Origin: Onthophagus taurus
Taxonomy: Eukaryota; Arthropoda; Insecta; Coleoptera; Scarabaeidae
Length of the DNA stretch: 64,000 bases
Direction of reading: 5' to 3'
Assembly (NCBI RefSeq): GCF_036711975.1
Contig: NW_027248939.1
Location: forward strand, 682,001 to 746,000
Shown here: positions 1 through 10,685 of the stretch, in pieces
Position numbering within the stretch: position 1 is the stretch's first letter
Layout of the letters: the number at the start of each line of letters is the position of its first letter
Notes under the pieces: generated by a model
The model's input: the letters and a program-made list of their open reading frames with translations, nothing else
Told to the model about the DNA's origin: nothing
Databases searched by the model: none
Translations under genes and position numbers: made by a program

Positions 1-1306
1 AAAGATATTTTCAGTAAGATCGTTTGCTTTAAAACAAATAAGCTAAGGGGCGTTACCTGCAGCGATTACATATTTTTGTGATTTTTGAAAAAATGTTAAA
101 TGGAACGGTACTATTTACTTCACAGGCCCTTACTCACCTTAAAATTTGCTAAATTTTAGTGAAACCGCATCTTGATTGGTATCTTGATGTTAAAAACTCG
201 AGTGCCATCAATCGGATCCAGTTCCCTCATCGAGAAAAACAAATCACTTAACCATAGCAACTGTAAACATGTTATTTACTAATGCAGAAGCGTATGATGA
301 TTTATTTTTAATGTTTCGAATACGATGCAACTGAATGGCAAAAATATGCAATGCAATTACGACAAAGAAAGACATTTTACTCTAGAAGTGTTTTTAAGAT
401 TGACTTAGTGATTACGGAAAACTGGCAACGTGTAGCCCATTCAAACATCTCTTTAAATTCGTAAATCACATTGGTGCGCAATACGATCCCACATAATCTG
501 GGAACTCCGAAAACAGTTGTCCAGAAGATTCCTCAAGAGAATAATATCTCCACCACATTGTGACAAAATCTGGTCATCACAAATGCTATGGATGCATGAA
601 GCATCTCTCCACAAGCTGGTGTAAGCTTGCATAATATGTATTCTTGGTTCGAGCAAAACCCACATTGCTTTCACCTCTTTGTCTATTCGGTAGACTAAAC
701 GACCTAACTTTTCAAGAAAAACCAATAACCAAGAAATATATGACAAAACACTAATGCCATTACAAACGTGTCCAGGGCCGAGACCTAAACAGCGTTTTCT
801 GAAACTAGATTAAATAAATACATCGAGGTTTATGGAAGGCATTTCGAACACTAGTGAGCTATTTTTGCAAAAAATTAAAGTTATTCTAAGTGTTTTGGTT
901 TATTTCGTTTTATTATCATTGTTGATGTTTCATTGGTCCGTTGGCTTTTACACACGCATCAAAAGTAGTTTTGAAGCAGTTCTAAGCTTGGATAAAGTGT
1001 GAAGGAAGGTTCTAGGTAAAACATTTTTGTGCTCTCTTATTTGCTTGCTAAGGTAACGTGATCCGATTAAGATATACGAATTTTTAACATTTTCTTCTAT
1101 AATTCGAGAATGGATGGAGATATCGAGTTGCGGTTTTCACTAATATTTAGCAAATTTTATTGTGATTCCTTAGACACAACAAAATGTCTGTGAAGTAAAT
1201 AGTACCGTTCCGTTTAACTTTTTTTCAAAAATCACAAAAATACGCAACCGCTGCAGATAGCGCCCTTTGGTTTAAACTAAGCGGTCTTACTAAAAATATC
1301 TTTTAA
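1..1306. mobile_element. Long terminal-inverted-repeat element (foldback/MITE type), left edge at window start
   Basis: The first ~200 bases reappear as an imperfect reverse complement at about 1105-1306. Examples are AAATAGTACCGTTCC near 1197 against its complement near 107, and AAAATATCTTTT at 1293 against the first bases of the window. The interior (~210-1100) has no recognisable protein; the reading frame at 453-746 on the minus strand shows no family motif. No target duplication can be read because the left edge coincides with the window edge, so the element may extend further left. Superfamily unknown. Confidence 0.7.
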
Positions 1307-1950
1307 AAGAGCATGAAATGCTCTTTCAAACAAGACCAAGAATATTCAAATCGGTTAATGATTCAGGAGATATTAAAATGTAAACATTTCAAAACGCATT
1401 GGCTTCCCCCTTATTATGACAGATATGAAAAATATCGCAAAACAAAAGCGATGCGGTATTTTCCAAGCTACTAAACGATGTTGTCAAAGTTATAGCTCAT
1501 CGTCTAACTTTCTGAAATAGCAGAAATTTTATGTTTCTCTATAGCAGTTACGCCCCCTAGCGGTCGAATTACGAACATCAAAATAATTTCCAGCTATTTC
1601 TCTTGCCCACTTTGCTTATAAGGATTTTTTTCCCAAACCTATAGGCCTTACCGTTGTGGAGATACAGCCGCTCCGTACCCCTAACGGGACACCCTGTATA
1701 AATAAAAACAACCATTTTCATCGTATTTAAGATTTTATTTATTTTATGAAACCTACGATGAACCTGGATTCTACCATTGCTAAAGTCATCATATATCTAG
1801 ATTCCACTATTTTTAAGTTATTTCAGTTTTTTTAATAATGACTCTAGGGCGCCCAGGCCGAATAGAGGGGTGGGGCAGGTGCCGTTTGGTAGGGGGAACA
1901 ATACCGTTATCAATATCTACCATGCCGTGGTCAGGTGAGTAACGGGGAAA
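1307..1950. other. Non-coding interval, no gene seen
   Basis: No coding motif is seen. A CACCCTGTATA end near 1690 resembles the termini of the mariner-type elements elsewhere in this window and probably marks the left side of the degraded mariner that follows. Confidence 0.4.
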
Positions 1951-1954
1951 GTGT

Positions 1955-2450
1955 TGTGGCGACGCAGAGGGCTTAAATCCTAAAACCACTCGGAATTGGA
2001 TTAATAATGTAAGGGCGACAGGATCTGCAGTTCCTAAAAAACCCGTTGGGCGACCTAAAAGTGTGCGAACACCCGAAAACATCACGGCACTAAGAACCTC
2101 AAATGAATAATGTTCAACCCGATCTGCGCGAAAATATGATTCGAATATCGTCCAGAACTGTAAGGCGAATCTTAAACTCAGACCTTCACCTGCGCCCCTA
2201 CAAGATGATGTGTGCACAGGAATTGAGCCCACGAGACTTTGTGAAACGTAGAGATGCTTGCAATGCAATCCTAACTGCTGCACCCCCCGGCACTGTTGTG
2301 TGGACTGAAGGTGGCGATTGAGAACGTCATCGCTGGAAGTTCGCAAGATATACTGGGAAGAGTGGCCGAAAACTTCTTAGAAAGACTTAATATGTGTATT
2401 GCTCGCCAAGGCCTCCACTTTGACGATATTATTTTTAAAACATCGTGAAA
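1955..2450 (+). pseudogene. Tc1/mariner-superfamily transposase, catalytic core deleted
   Basis: Three pieces of a mariner-like transposase follow each other in different frames. First is a GRPxSVRTPEN segment near 2045-2080 (linker after the first helix-turn-helix). Next is the second DNA-binding helix region at 2103-2290, with SSRTVRRIL and LRPYKMMCAQEL, the usual 'HPYKMQLVQEL' block. Last is a C-terminal tail near 2320-2440 ending with a GLHFDDIIFKTS-like segment. The DDE/D catalytic region that should lie between the second and third pieces is absent. This is therefore an internally deleted, non-autonomous relic, not a gene. The minus-strand frame over the same bases is a shadow. Confidence 0.7.
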
Positions 2451-2519
2451 AAAACGGTATTATATGTACTTTTGAGCAATAAAACCATTTTTATTTATCT
2501 CGAACCGTTGTCTTACAAT

Positions 2520-3535
2520 TAACCCTTCAAATCAGGGACTGCATTCTGCTCCACCCTGTACATATAGTGTCAAAACGTGCCCTATTATGAGTTAATCTAA
2601 CTAAAGAATCACCCCTTGAAGTCATTTAGATACACTCTGTATATGATTGAATATTAAAATTTTTTCGCAAAATAGACTTTTTCCCATAGAAAAGATTTTT
2701 TTTAGAAGAAAGAGTTACAAGTTTATTTATTAAACACAATATTTTATTTAGAATCGAATGAACGATTTAAATATTTTAGAAACGTTTCCTTAAAACTTCC
2801 AACACATAGTCCAATACTAAATTATTAAACTAATGTGTCGTAATTTGCATAAATTTATTGAAATAATATTAAGCGGATGGTCTGAGAAATCATTAATTAA
2901 CATGTCCATTTATATTTGTATCACGAAAAACTTTAATTATGTTGAACAATACTTCGTTTATTACTCTTCCCACGACTTTTAAAATTTTATTAAACATTTT
3001 TACATTCCTTATAGATTGTTTTACTTCTTATCGAGAATGCGCTTTCGAATATAGAGGTGTTTGATTCTTGTATCAATGTTGCGTCCACATTTAATACAGT
3101 TTCAGAGCTGGTCCTAGCATAACTTCCTGTTTTTGGGGGTCTTAAAAGGTTCCAAATAGCGTTACTTTTAAACGTAGCTTGAAAATTGCGCACTGTTGCA
3201 TTTTTGAATACTCCCGCGCTGTTTGTATAGAAAATTGATTCTCCAAAATATCTTGGTTTAATTTTCCAGTCAGGAGGTAATGATTACCCTTTTCCTTTAT
3301 CTTCGCATCTTTTAAATTTACCCTTGATGTACCCCATTGATGTCATCAATATGTATACTGGGTGATTTATTAGCTCACCATCAAACTTTGACATATGATA
3401 GCTAATCCAATTACCAAAAAAAATATGTTAATGAACACATGTTCTATTTCAATCATCTTCGAAATTATAACACTTTAAAGTTTTTTGCAGCGAATTTATT
3501 AATAGTCAGTAAAATCAAACATTCAACAAAAACAA
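2520..3535. other. Non-coding interval with repeat ends, no gene seen
   Basis: AT-rich sequence. The CACCCTGTACATA (about 2563) and ACACTCTGTATATG (about 2632) strings look like ends of small TA-flanked elements. No coding motif was found; the 67-codon minus frame at 2990-3193 has no recognisable domain. Confidence 0.35.
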
Positions 3536-3802
3536 TGTTGTGATTTTTATTCAGAGCGCAATGTATCCAAATTAAACTAAGGTTTACGAAAGATGAAAGT
3601 AAAAAGGATATATTTCTTCTGACACAACAACTCAATACAACTTAACTTTACTAACGCTCAACCTCGACTCTTTGCCTCGATTCTTGGGCGCACGGTTATT
3701 CCTATTTCTAAAATGCAACCTTGGTTGCATAACCTGTATTTTATTTGTTTACAATATATTTAAGTATTACAACAGTTTACAATATATTTAAATATTACAA
3801 CA
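3536..3802 (-). repeat. Copia-type LTR (3' LTR of the element at 3855-4480)
   Basis: It begins TGTTGT and ends ACAACA, so it has short inverted termini, and is 267 bp long, typical for Ty1/Copia LTRs. It lies just downstream (minus sense) of the Copia RNase H reading frame. A purine-rich GGGCGGA immediately precedes it, as a polypurine tract should. It contains two near-identical copies of a TTGTAATA-TTAAATATATTGTAAAC unit. The second LTR is not in the window. Confidence 0.65.
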
Positions 3803-3854
3803 TCCGCCCGTAAACAAAGAAAATAATCCTCTTTTTATTTAACAAGATAACTAA

Positions 3855-4480
3855 AGCTACTTACACAAAATTTACAATTTGTTTTCTAAAACCTTCAAAC
3901 TTTACCCTTTCCAGAGGTTTTGTGAATATATCACTTGTATTGTTTTCAGTATTACAATATCTCAAAGTAATGTCTTGTTGTTTTACAATGTCTGTTATGT
4001 AATGATACCTAACATCTATATGCTTGCTGCGTTTACTTATAACGCCACTTTTCACTAAACTGATTGCACTTTTATTATACAATGTCGCTTCTATCTTCCT
4101 TCCAGTAATCTCCTCTATTAAACACTTCAAATAAAATCTCCTTACAGCATTCAGCTGCAGCAATATATTCTGCCTCTGTTGTTGACAATGATACAATTTG
4201 TTGTCTTTTCGCGCTCCAAGTTATCGGTCCTTCCTTAAGAAATATTATGTAACCCGATGTGCTTTTTCGCGTTTCTTCGCAATTTGCATAGTCTGCATCA
4301 CAGTAAGCACTTAATTTTATATTGTCAAGCCCCGTGTTTAGTTTATATCCAATTCCGATATTTTTATTAGTGTTTAGATATTTTAGGATTCTTTTAACAT
4401 TATTTATGTCACTATTTGTTGTTTCTTTTACATAACGACTTACGTATGTAACGGTTCCGTTTGAGGTTATTGAATTTCTT
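3855..4480 (-). pseudogene. Copia (Ty1) polyprotein C-terminus: reverse transcriptase end and RNase H
   Basis: The minus strand encodes the Copia RNase H signature in order: a DADYA block near 4290, a TSGYIIFL...ITWSAKRQQIVSLSTTEAEYIAA block (described, not contiguous) near 4170-4270, then KHIDVRYHYI and DIFTKPLERVKFEGFR near 3880-4010, followed by a stop. One frameshift at about 4150 separates the TEAEYIAAAECC part from the rest. The upstream polymerase is missing: the Copia sequence stops at about 4480, so this is a 3' fragment. It sits next to its own LTR. Identification is firm because the order and spacing of RNase H motifs match Ty1/Copia elements. Confidence 0.85.
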
Positions 4481-4499
4481 AGATTTCGTTCTTTAAATC

Positions 4500-6045
4500 G
4501 TTATTTTTCGTATTCATATTCTAATAGTTCGCGCTTTTTTTAGTGGAGTTGTTGCGTGCTTCTTTTTGATTGGTCGGATGAATGCGGAACGTTAAATTTC
4601 CGGTCGCGATCTGGGTGGATCTGGGAGAGACGAGAAAAGGTCGTGGTCTCGAGAAGATCTTGTCTCACTGTCGTTAGTGGTTCAGTTAAATTTTAGAATG
4701 GTTTAGTCCTTTTGAAGAATCAATCATTGAGTTTGGTTGTTACTGGGATTGTTCTTCGACCATTTGATGGGATTTGTGGACTTCCGTATCTATTATTAGT
4801 CGATAAATTTCGACGTCGCAATTGCGGATATAAAACTGGATCACGTACGTTAACAGCGACGCCATCATCGTTTCAACGAAGGTTATTTTATTGGAGGCGT
4901 TTTGGTCCTCCGTGGAATGTCTTAATCGTGTTGAACGATTATCAACCCACCAATCGACGAGATCATCTTCCCCTTGGTACAGAATTTTAGTGGAAGAATT
5001 TTTAGAACGTCATCTTGAAACTGCGCCATCGAAGGTCGTTTGAAAGTCATTTGAAATCTGTTGATGACAGATTTGGGTCATCCATAACCTCAATATTTTG
5101 GTACCTTTGTTATCTGTTTGGAGAAGATTATTCTGAATTGGATTGGAATTGGAACCGTGGAATACTGTTTGGGCCCGTAGAAGATTAAGGCTAAGTTGTA
5201 TTTTTTTTGTTTTATGTGAATATCAACTTTATTATTTTTTGTATAAAATCTGAATTTTGATCAGAGAAGTTAGTTACTCAACTTCTAAAATCTGATATAT
5301 ATTAATTGTTAACTTTTTTTGTTGTCTTGACAATTCAAAGTATTATTTTTTAATTATTTACATTTTTGTAAGGGTAATTGCATTTGGGGTTATAATTCTT
5401 TTTTTTATCGTTTATTTTTGATATCCCCTTACTGTTCAAATTGGCCAATATGAAAAGTTTTCGCGATAATGTTTTTTTGTTCATTTATTTTAAATAAAGT
5501 TAGGATCGTAATTGTGTAACTTACGATACAGGGGGGTGCTATATTTTTTTTTGTATGCGATTACAGCAACATTTTGATTAAGTTGTATAAACTTTATTCT
5601 TATAATTTGGGAACTTTGTTCCAATTGTCATTACATATTTTTTATATACCCACGTATATTTACATGTGTATACATGAATATTTTTCTACGATTACATATA
5701 ATATAGATATTCTTTCTTCAGTTTCAAATGTGGTTGTTGGTTATTTGTTCTCATTCCTTTCTGTAACTCTAAGTTCGGACTTGATTAGGGTGTGGTCAAA
5801 TACGTTCGTAAAGGTTTTATATAAGTCCGTGGCGTCCATTAACATCTTTGAATATTACTTTAAATCCACGCCGTCTCCACTGTCTAAAGGCTGGCTGTGG
5901 TAAGTAAACCTTTACGTAACCTTGACATCGTCTGGTGTTTTGTTTGCCCTTTTGCTTGTTTAAAAAGAAGTGCCACAAGGTAAAAGTGATCCCCTATCAG
6001 GACAGCAATTAAAAAATCTTTCAAGAAAAATCATAGTTAGCTGAA
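4500..6045. other. Unassigned 1.5-kb interval
   Basis: A 92-codon plus-strand frame (4712-4990) rich in Arg, Pro and Leu and a 109-codon frame (5574-5903) of hydrophobic, AT-driven composition lie here. Neither shows a motif I recognise. The first part (about 4600-5200) is less AT-rich than its surroundings and could be the leader of an LTR element, but I see no LTR pair or primer site. No function is assigned. Confidence 0.3.
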
Positions 6046-6048
6046 AAC

Positions 6049-6390
6049 CTAATGAATGCTGCCTGCAGACTGACATATGTTCCCAGACTTTGGAAGGCAG
6101 CTGAAGTTATTATGAAACCTGTTAATGAAGTGTTTTTCTATAGACCAATATCGCTCCTTCCGGTGATGTCATACGCTTTAAAAGTCTTTTATTGACACGA
6201 TTAATACCAACAATCGAAATGAAAAAGCTGATACCGAATCATTAGTCTGGGTTTCGACGTAAGCGTTCTACAATGAGTAATGGATATAATAGAAAAATTG
6301 TTAGCGGATAAAAGGCTGGTCTAAAATTTTCTTAGACGAAGCATAGGCTTTTGACAAACTTTAGCATGAGGGTTTAAACACAAATTAAGA
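6049..6390 (+). pseudogene. Jockey-like non-LTR retrotransposon reverse transcriptase fragment
   Basis: Plus-strand translation gives the RT domain 1-2 blocks of Jockey/CR1-type LINEs: a CRLTYVPRLWKAAEVIMKP segment at about 6060-6120, YRPISLLPVMS at about 6140-6175, then after a frame change an LIPNHQSGFRRKRST-like block at about 6225-6280, and a final AFDKLWHEGL-like block at about 6345-6375. Stops and frame changes separate the blocks, and the catalytic YxDD region is not present. It is a short, old, 5'- and 3'-truncated copy. Confidence 0.7.
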
Positions 6391-6399
6391 TGTTACATC

Positions 6400-7080
6400 T
6401 CTTTTTAATTACACCCACTCTTAATAAAATAATACCATTAAATAAATTTGCAATACTACAACTAAATACTACACAGTAATAATAAATGCAAGGGTAGATA
6501 CTTTATTGTCCATTTAAACAAAATCAAAATAATCGCAATAAAGCTAAAAAATTCCTCTTTAAATTAGGTAATTAATTTTAGAATTATATTTCTTATTCTC
6601 CGTCAAATGTGCGTTATTAATTCTGTTTTTAAAGTTTTCAATTCGTACGATTAATAATTTCACCGAATAAGCATACATCGTGAATGCAAGAAATATAAAA
6701 TTCGTAGCAATGGCTATGTAATAAATTTAAAATAAGATTGTTTGGGGTTGTTTCCCATTGCTTCAATTCAAAGGGAGATAATATTCTAGTAAAAAATCCA
6801 CCATAACGAATCACTTTAAATATAATCTTCATATATTTTTTCAATAAATTTAATTCTTTCAGTGATAACTAATTGTTTAAAATTTATATTATTATTCATT
6901 TTTAATACAGTAATCATTTCAAACAAACCGTGTCGTTTACGAAATGTTTCAATGCTATCAAACAAAATTGTTCCACCCAGCGTAAAAAATTCTAAATGAA
7001 ACAATATATTAACTATATAACGATACAATTTTCGTAAAAGCTGACAAAGAAGCTGGCATAGTAAAATTTGAAAAAAAGTT
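6400..7080. other. AT-rich interval, no gene seen
   Basis: Two overlapping minus-strand frames (6638-6844, 6816-7217) are of AT-rich, low-complexity composition. They lead directly into the mariner-type element that follows and are probably its non-coding 3' side. Confidence 0.3.
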
Positions 7081-7083
7081 TCT

Positions 7084-7860
7084 ATCAACTTACCCTCTAT
7101 AATGCACCATTTTCGAGATACAGGGTGTTGAAATTTAGTAAAAAAAAATAGTTTTTTGCGAATATCTCCGGAACCGTTTATCGTACAAAAAATACCCTTA
7201 TAAGAGCTGAACAGCATTTTCTACTCATAATAAGCTAAGTTTTGTGCGAGAAAAATATTTTTTAAAGTCATAATTGGTGAAGATTTTGAAGGGAACTTCT
7301 ACGCCACTGGAAAATCTACGGTTTTGAGACGCCCATTTGAACCAATGTTTTTTACACAAAAACGGTACTGAAAGTTATGAGCTCTAAAGTTGACCGTTTT
7401 CGAGAAAAATCAACTTTTATGTGGAATAACATGGTCAATTTTTTGAAATAAAAATTTTGTTTTACTAAAACGTTAGAACAAGTAACAAAAGTAAAATTCA
7501 TAATTGCATAATTAAAAAAAAAACAGTTGCAAATCATACACAGTTAAATTAAATGTTGGAAATTTCCGCCGTTAGCTTCAATACAAGCAGCAATTCTTGG
7601 ACGCATTGACTGTCTAACACGCAGGAAAATTCCCGGAGTGTTCCGAATTATGTCGCAAGATACAAGAATGCGCTCTCTTAATTGGTCAACATTTTCAACT
7701 AGAGTAGCGTAGACTAGGGTTTTCAGATGGCAGCAAAAGAAAAAATTTAAACAATTAAGTTCGGGAGATCGCGGTGACCAAGAGTGCGGACCTCCTCGTC
7801 CGATACAACGGTCTGGGTGTTCGTCGTCCAAGTATTGGCGAGCAACCAAACTAAAATGAA
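7084..7860 (-). pseudogene. Mariner-superfamily element, 3' half with transposase C-terminus
   Basis: At 7544-7849 the minus strand encodes CIGRGGPHSWSPRSPELN, a leucine/phenylalanine-rich stretch, a VYAT segment, a VRQSMRPRIAACIEANGG segment and FQHLI, then stops. In insect transposases of this group the consensus reads GRGGP..WPPRSPDLTPLDFFLWG...VY.TP and CIEANGGHFEHLL, with the last catalytic Asp in SPDL. Here that position is Glu (SPEL), so the residue is altered. The N-terminal two thirds are missing. The non-coding part (7084-7540) carries an ACAGGGTGTTGAAA string shared with other elements in the window. Confidence 0.7.
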
Positions 7861-8521
7861 GAAATTCTTAATTTATTTTTTATACATGAAAAGCGGGACA
7901 ATTTTCGTAGTATGATTCCCAGATCTTCTTTGGCAGCTCGAATTGAGGCGTTGGAACTGGGCTCAGAATGGGACTGGGCCAAGGTATTTACCTCTTCCAC
8001 TGTATTATCTACTACATTTTTTGGTCAGTTTAGCACGTGGTTAATTCGTCCAAAATGCAAAAAATTTGCTTCTATTCTTCTAAATTTACCTTTTGTCATT
8101 GGAGGTAAATGTGGATAATTTTCATTAAACATTTTGCAAGTTCTACTAAGAACATTGTCGCACTTTCCGTGCATAAAAAATAAATTAAGGATTTCTTCAT
8201 TTGTGTAAACATTCTTTTTGTAATTCGCGACGGTAATGACTTACATAATAACTTACAGCATCCGATGCTGTAATGAGATTTTAATAACATTTTATGGAAC
8301 CAGTTCAAGTTGGTGACATTGGGTCATTAATTTTTCTAGTTGTCAATATGACAATTTTTGTCTATGGATGTTTATACACGTTCTTAGCATCGAATATAAG
8401 GTCCACAATGATGAGGACATTGAACATTGAGCAATTTCTCTTATTTTGGGAGGTGTATATGAAACATTTGTGTTTTTTGTGTTTTGACAGTTTCTAATTG
8501 TCAATTAAAATTTCTATTTTC

Positions 8522-8534
8522 AAGTGTTACGATG
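8522..8534. repeat. Target-site duplication, left copy (SINE)
   Basis: AAGTGTTACGATG, identical to 8920-8932 on the other side of the SINE. Confidence 0.9.
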
Positions 8535-8919
8535 TATGTATGTATGTATGTAGACGGGTGCGTAATTTTTACGCGCACTTAGGCCCCAGTGGGCCCCTTG
8601 TGCAAACACCCTTGGAGGCTCGAGATGATAGAGAAGATCTCGTTAGGTGACGATACCGCTTACTCGTTTCCAATGACGAGTTACCGCCGCCCCGACCCCG
8701 AGGGGTCAGAGGGCGCTTACGCGCATTCGTCCCTATAAGTCGAGCCTCACACACATGCGTGCTAACGACAACCAGAGATTGACGACTGGTTGCCGGGACC
8801 GACGGCTTAACGTCCCCTCCGAAGGACGGGGGGCGACTCAACGTGAATTCACCGGGGTTCGAACCCGGGACGTCTGCGTGTTAACCCGAGAGCTAACACG
8901 CTGAGCCATCACGCCCCCT
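8535..8919 (-). mobile_element. Complete tRNA-derived SINE with (ACAT)n tail
   Basis: Read on the minus strand, the element starts at 8919 with a tRNA-like head. An A-box-like TGGCTCAGCGTG lies at about 8898-8910 and a near-perfect B box, GGGTTCGAACCC, at about 8855-8867; together these form an internal RNA polymerase III promoter. A GC-rich body of about 250 bp follows. The 3' end carries a conserved GGCCTAAGTGC block (8575-8601), a GCGTAA/TTACGC hairpin (8560-8574) and an (ACAT)n microsatellite tail (8535-8553). Perfect 13-bp target duplications flank it. The 90-codon minus frame inside is a by-product. Its GC content contrasts sharply with the AT-rich surroundings. It is not a functional tRNA: the head has no intact acceptor stem closing at a CCA end. 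Confidence 0.92.
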
Positions 8920-8932
8920 AAGTGTTACGATG
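8920..8932. repeat. Target-site duplication, right copy (SINE)
   Basis: AAGTGTTACGATG, identical to 8522-8534. Confidence 0.9.
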
Positions 8933-8939
8933 TTACCAA

Positions 8940-9480
8940 CTACCTTTTTCCCTACATTGACAAAATTTATTTTATTTTTCTTAAAAAAAAAGGATAAAAA
9001 TGCGAATTACAAAAAATAGCATAAAAAACACGTTTCATAAAATTTAAAGCACTCATTCATTAAAAAACTCGTGGCTTCGCCACTCGTTTTTCAACTTGAA
9101 TTCGTGCATTTCAAGCGCGTCTTACGAAACTTGTTTTTTAATATACTATTACGTTATTGATATCCATTTTAACTGGTTTTAGACTCACAAGCATCAAACA
9201 ACGTAAATCTTACTTTGACGTTTTTCAATAAGTCATTAAACATTTGTTTTCCATGGCAGACTAGGTTAATATCGATATGATATGTGTGCATTTTTCAAAA
9301 ACCTTTAATTATTTACCAAACTATTAATATTAGGTATAGGACATATGGAGTATAAAAGATGTAAAATGAGACGCCGAAGACGACTAAGTAATAAAATATG
9401 GGGGATGCTATTTAAGAAAATAAAGTAATGGTACTTCAAAATTTCGAGAAGTTAACGTGCCATAGTAAAGTGATCAAACG
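8940..9480. other. Non-coding, no gene seen
   Basis: AT-rich. A small imperfect palindrome (ACTCGTGGCTTCGCCACTCG near 9066-9086) is the only structure noticed. Confidence 0.3.
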
Positions 9481-9892
9481 ATCTAGACAGCCGTTCTTGG
9501 CACCAAAACATACTCATGTTGCTTAAGCATTTTCTGAATCCTAAATTGATATCTCAGAAATCGAGTGTCCTCTGATTTTTGGAACAAATGTCTGCTGGAG
9601 CAGATTTTTCTAGAAAAATTCAAATAACTCGAGAACGGCTGAATCAAATTGCAAAAAGTAAAGTTATTCGTAAGCCTTGAAAACAGACAAATCCAAACTT
9701 GAAAAATATACAGGCTCTTCCATTTAAAAAAATTAAGTAGGTTGCGACTTCCGGTATAACCGGAAGTGTTAGAAATCTGAAAATATTTTAGTCGAAGAGA
9801 ACGCAATTGATAATACTTAAGTCTGAATTCTCAAATTTTTATTTTCCAGAACCTCAGAAACGTCTAATGACCGGTCTTGCTGAGACAGCCTG
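9480..9892. repeat. Half of a TA-flanked inverted-repeat element (CTGTCTCA family)
   Basis: It ends at 9892 with TGAGACAGCCTG followed by TA, the same terminus (reverse complement CAGGCTGTCTCA) as the complete element at 24771-26257. It carries the palindrome CTTCCGGTATAACCGGAAG at 9748-9766 and a 'GAAAATATTTTAG' block; both recur near 16080, 33660 and 44240. The opposite terminus is not evident. Confidence 0.55.
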
Positions 9893-10558
9893 TACAAAGC
9901 GTCGCGTACAATAATTTAATTTAAGTTCTTCAATTATTGTGTTAGAATCAATAATAAATCTATATGTTTAGAATAAAATAAATTAATTCTTTTTAAAAAT
10001 CAGGACTTCTATTCGCGAAAAGAAAGCTTGGTTTAAAATATCCTGGTAGGAACGTCCACAACATCCGTCACACTTCACAATCACACAGTCATCAACCTTA
10101 GCACTTTTTCAGCACACCCAACAGTTTACTGGCGTGATTTGCCAAGCTACATTTAGCATCTTCATTTCGTGGTCAATACACCGCACTGTAATAAAAGATT
10201 TTAACCATTTCAATTAACCTCTGAATCAGGAAGATAATTCAGTCGGTAAAGATTTTTGGAATAGATTTAATATCCTGGATGCTGTTATATTTTTTTAATT
10301 CATTTCCTTGTATTTGTATTATTATTCATTTTCGTTAAAAAATCTCCATGTTTACACGAAAAATAAAATTATTGGCATTTCTTTAATAGATTATTCATGT
10401 ATATTTTGTTTCAATTTAAATTTAGTTTGATTTAATTGGATGTTTTTAATTGTATACCTACACGGTTATTTACTCAAGACGCGTTTTTTATTATTTATTT
10501 ATTTGAAACAAAAAGTTAATTCAAGGTTTCAGTAGCAATTAATTTTTTTAGTTTTTCA

Positions 10559-10567
10559 TATATAAAA
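10559..10567 (+). promoter_or_regulatory. Candidate TATA box of the acyl-CoA synthetase gene
   Basis: A TATATAAAA string lies about 127 bp upstream of the ATG at 10686. Between them is a short upstream reading frame (ATG at about 10603, 17 codons) that could dampen translation if transcription starts near 10590. Inferred from position only. Confidence 0.35.
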
Positions 10568-10685
10568 CAATTAATTCAATAAATAACTTTGTCGTTCTGT
10601 AAATGTTGGTTTGTAATTGTTTTGCTAAGCTATTAGACGGATTGCAATTAGTCTGATTTTGAACTTTTCAAATTGTTATTAAAAC

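Noticed and set aside
8569..8841. 90-codon Arg/Pro/Gly-rich minus-strand frame
   Set aside because: It lies wholly inside the GC-rich SINE and reflects its composition.
8855..8918. A genuine tRNA gene on the minus strand
   Set aside because: A and B boxes are present, but the acceptor stem does not close and the sequence continues into a SINE body with target duplications.
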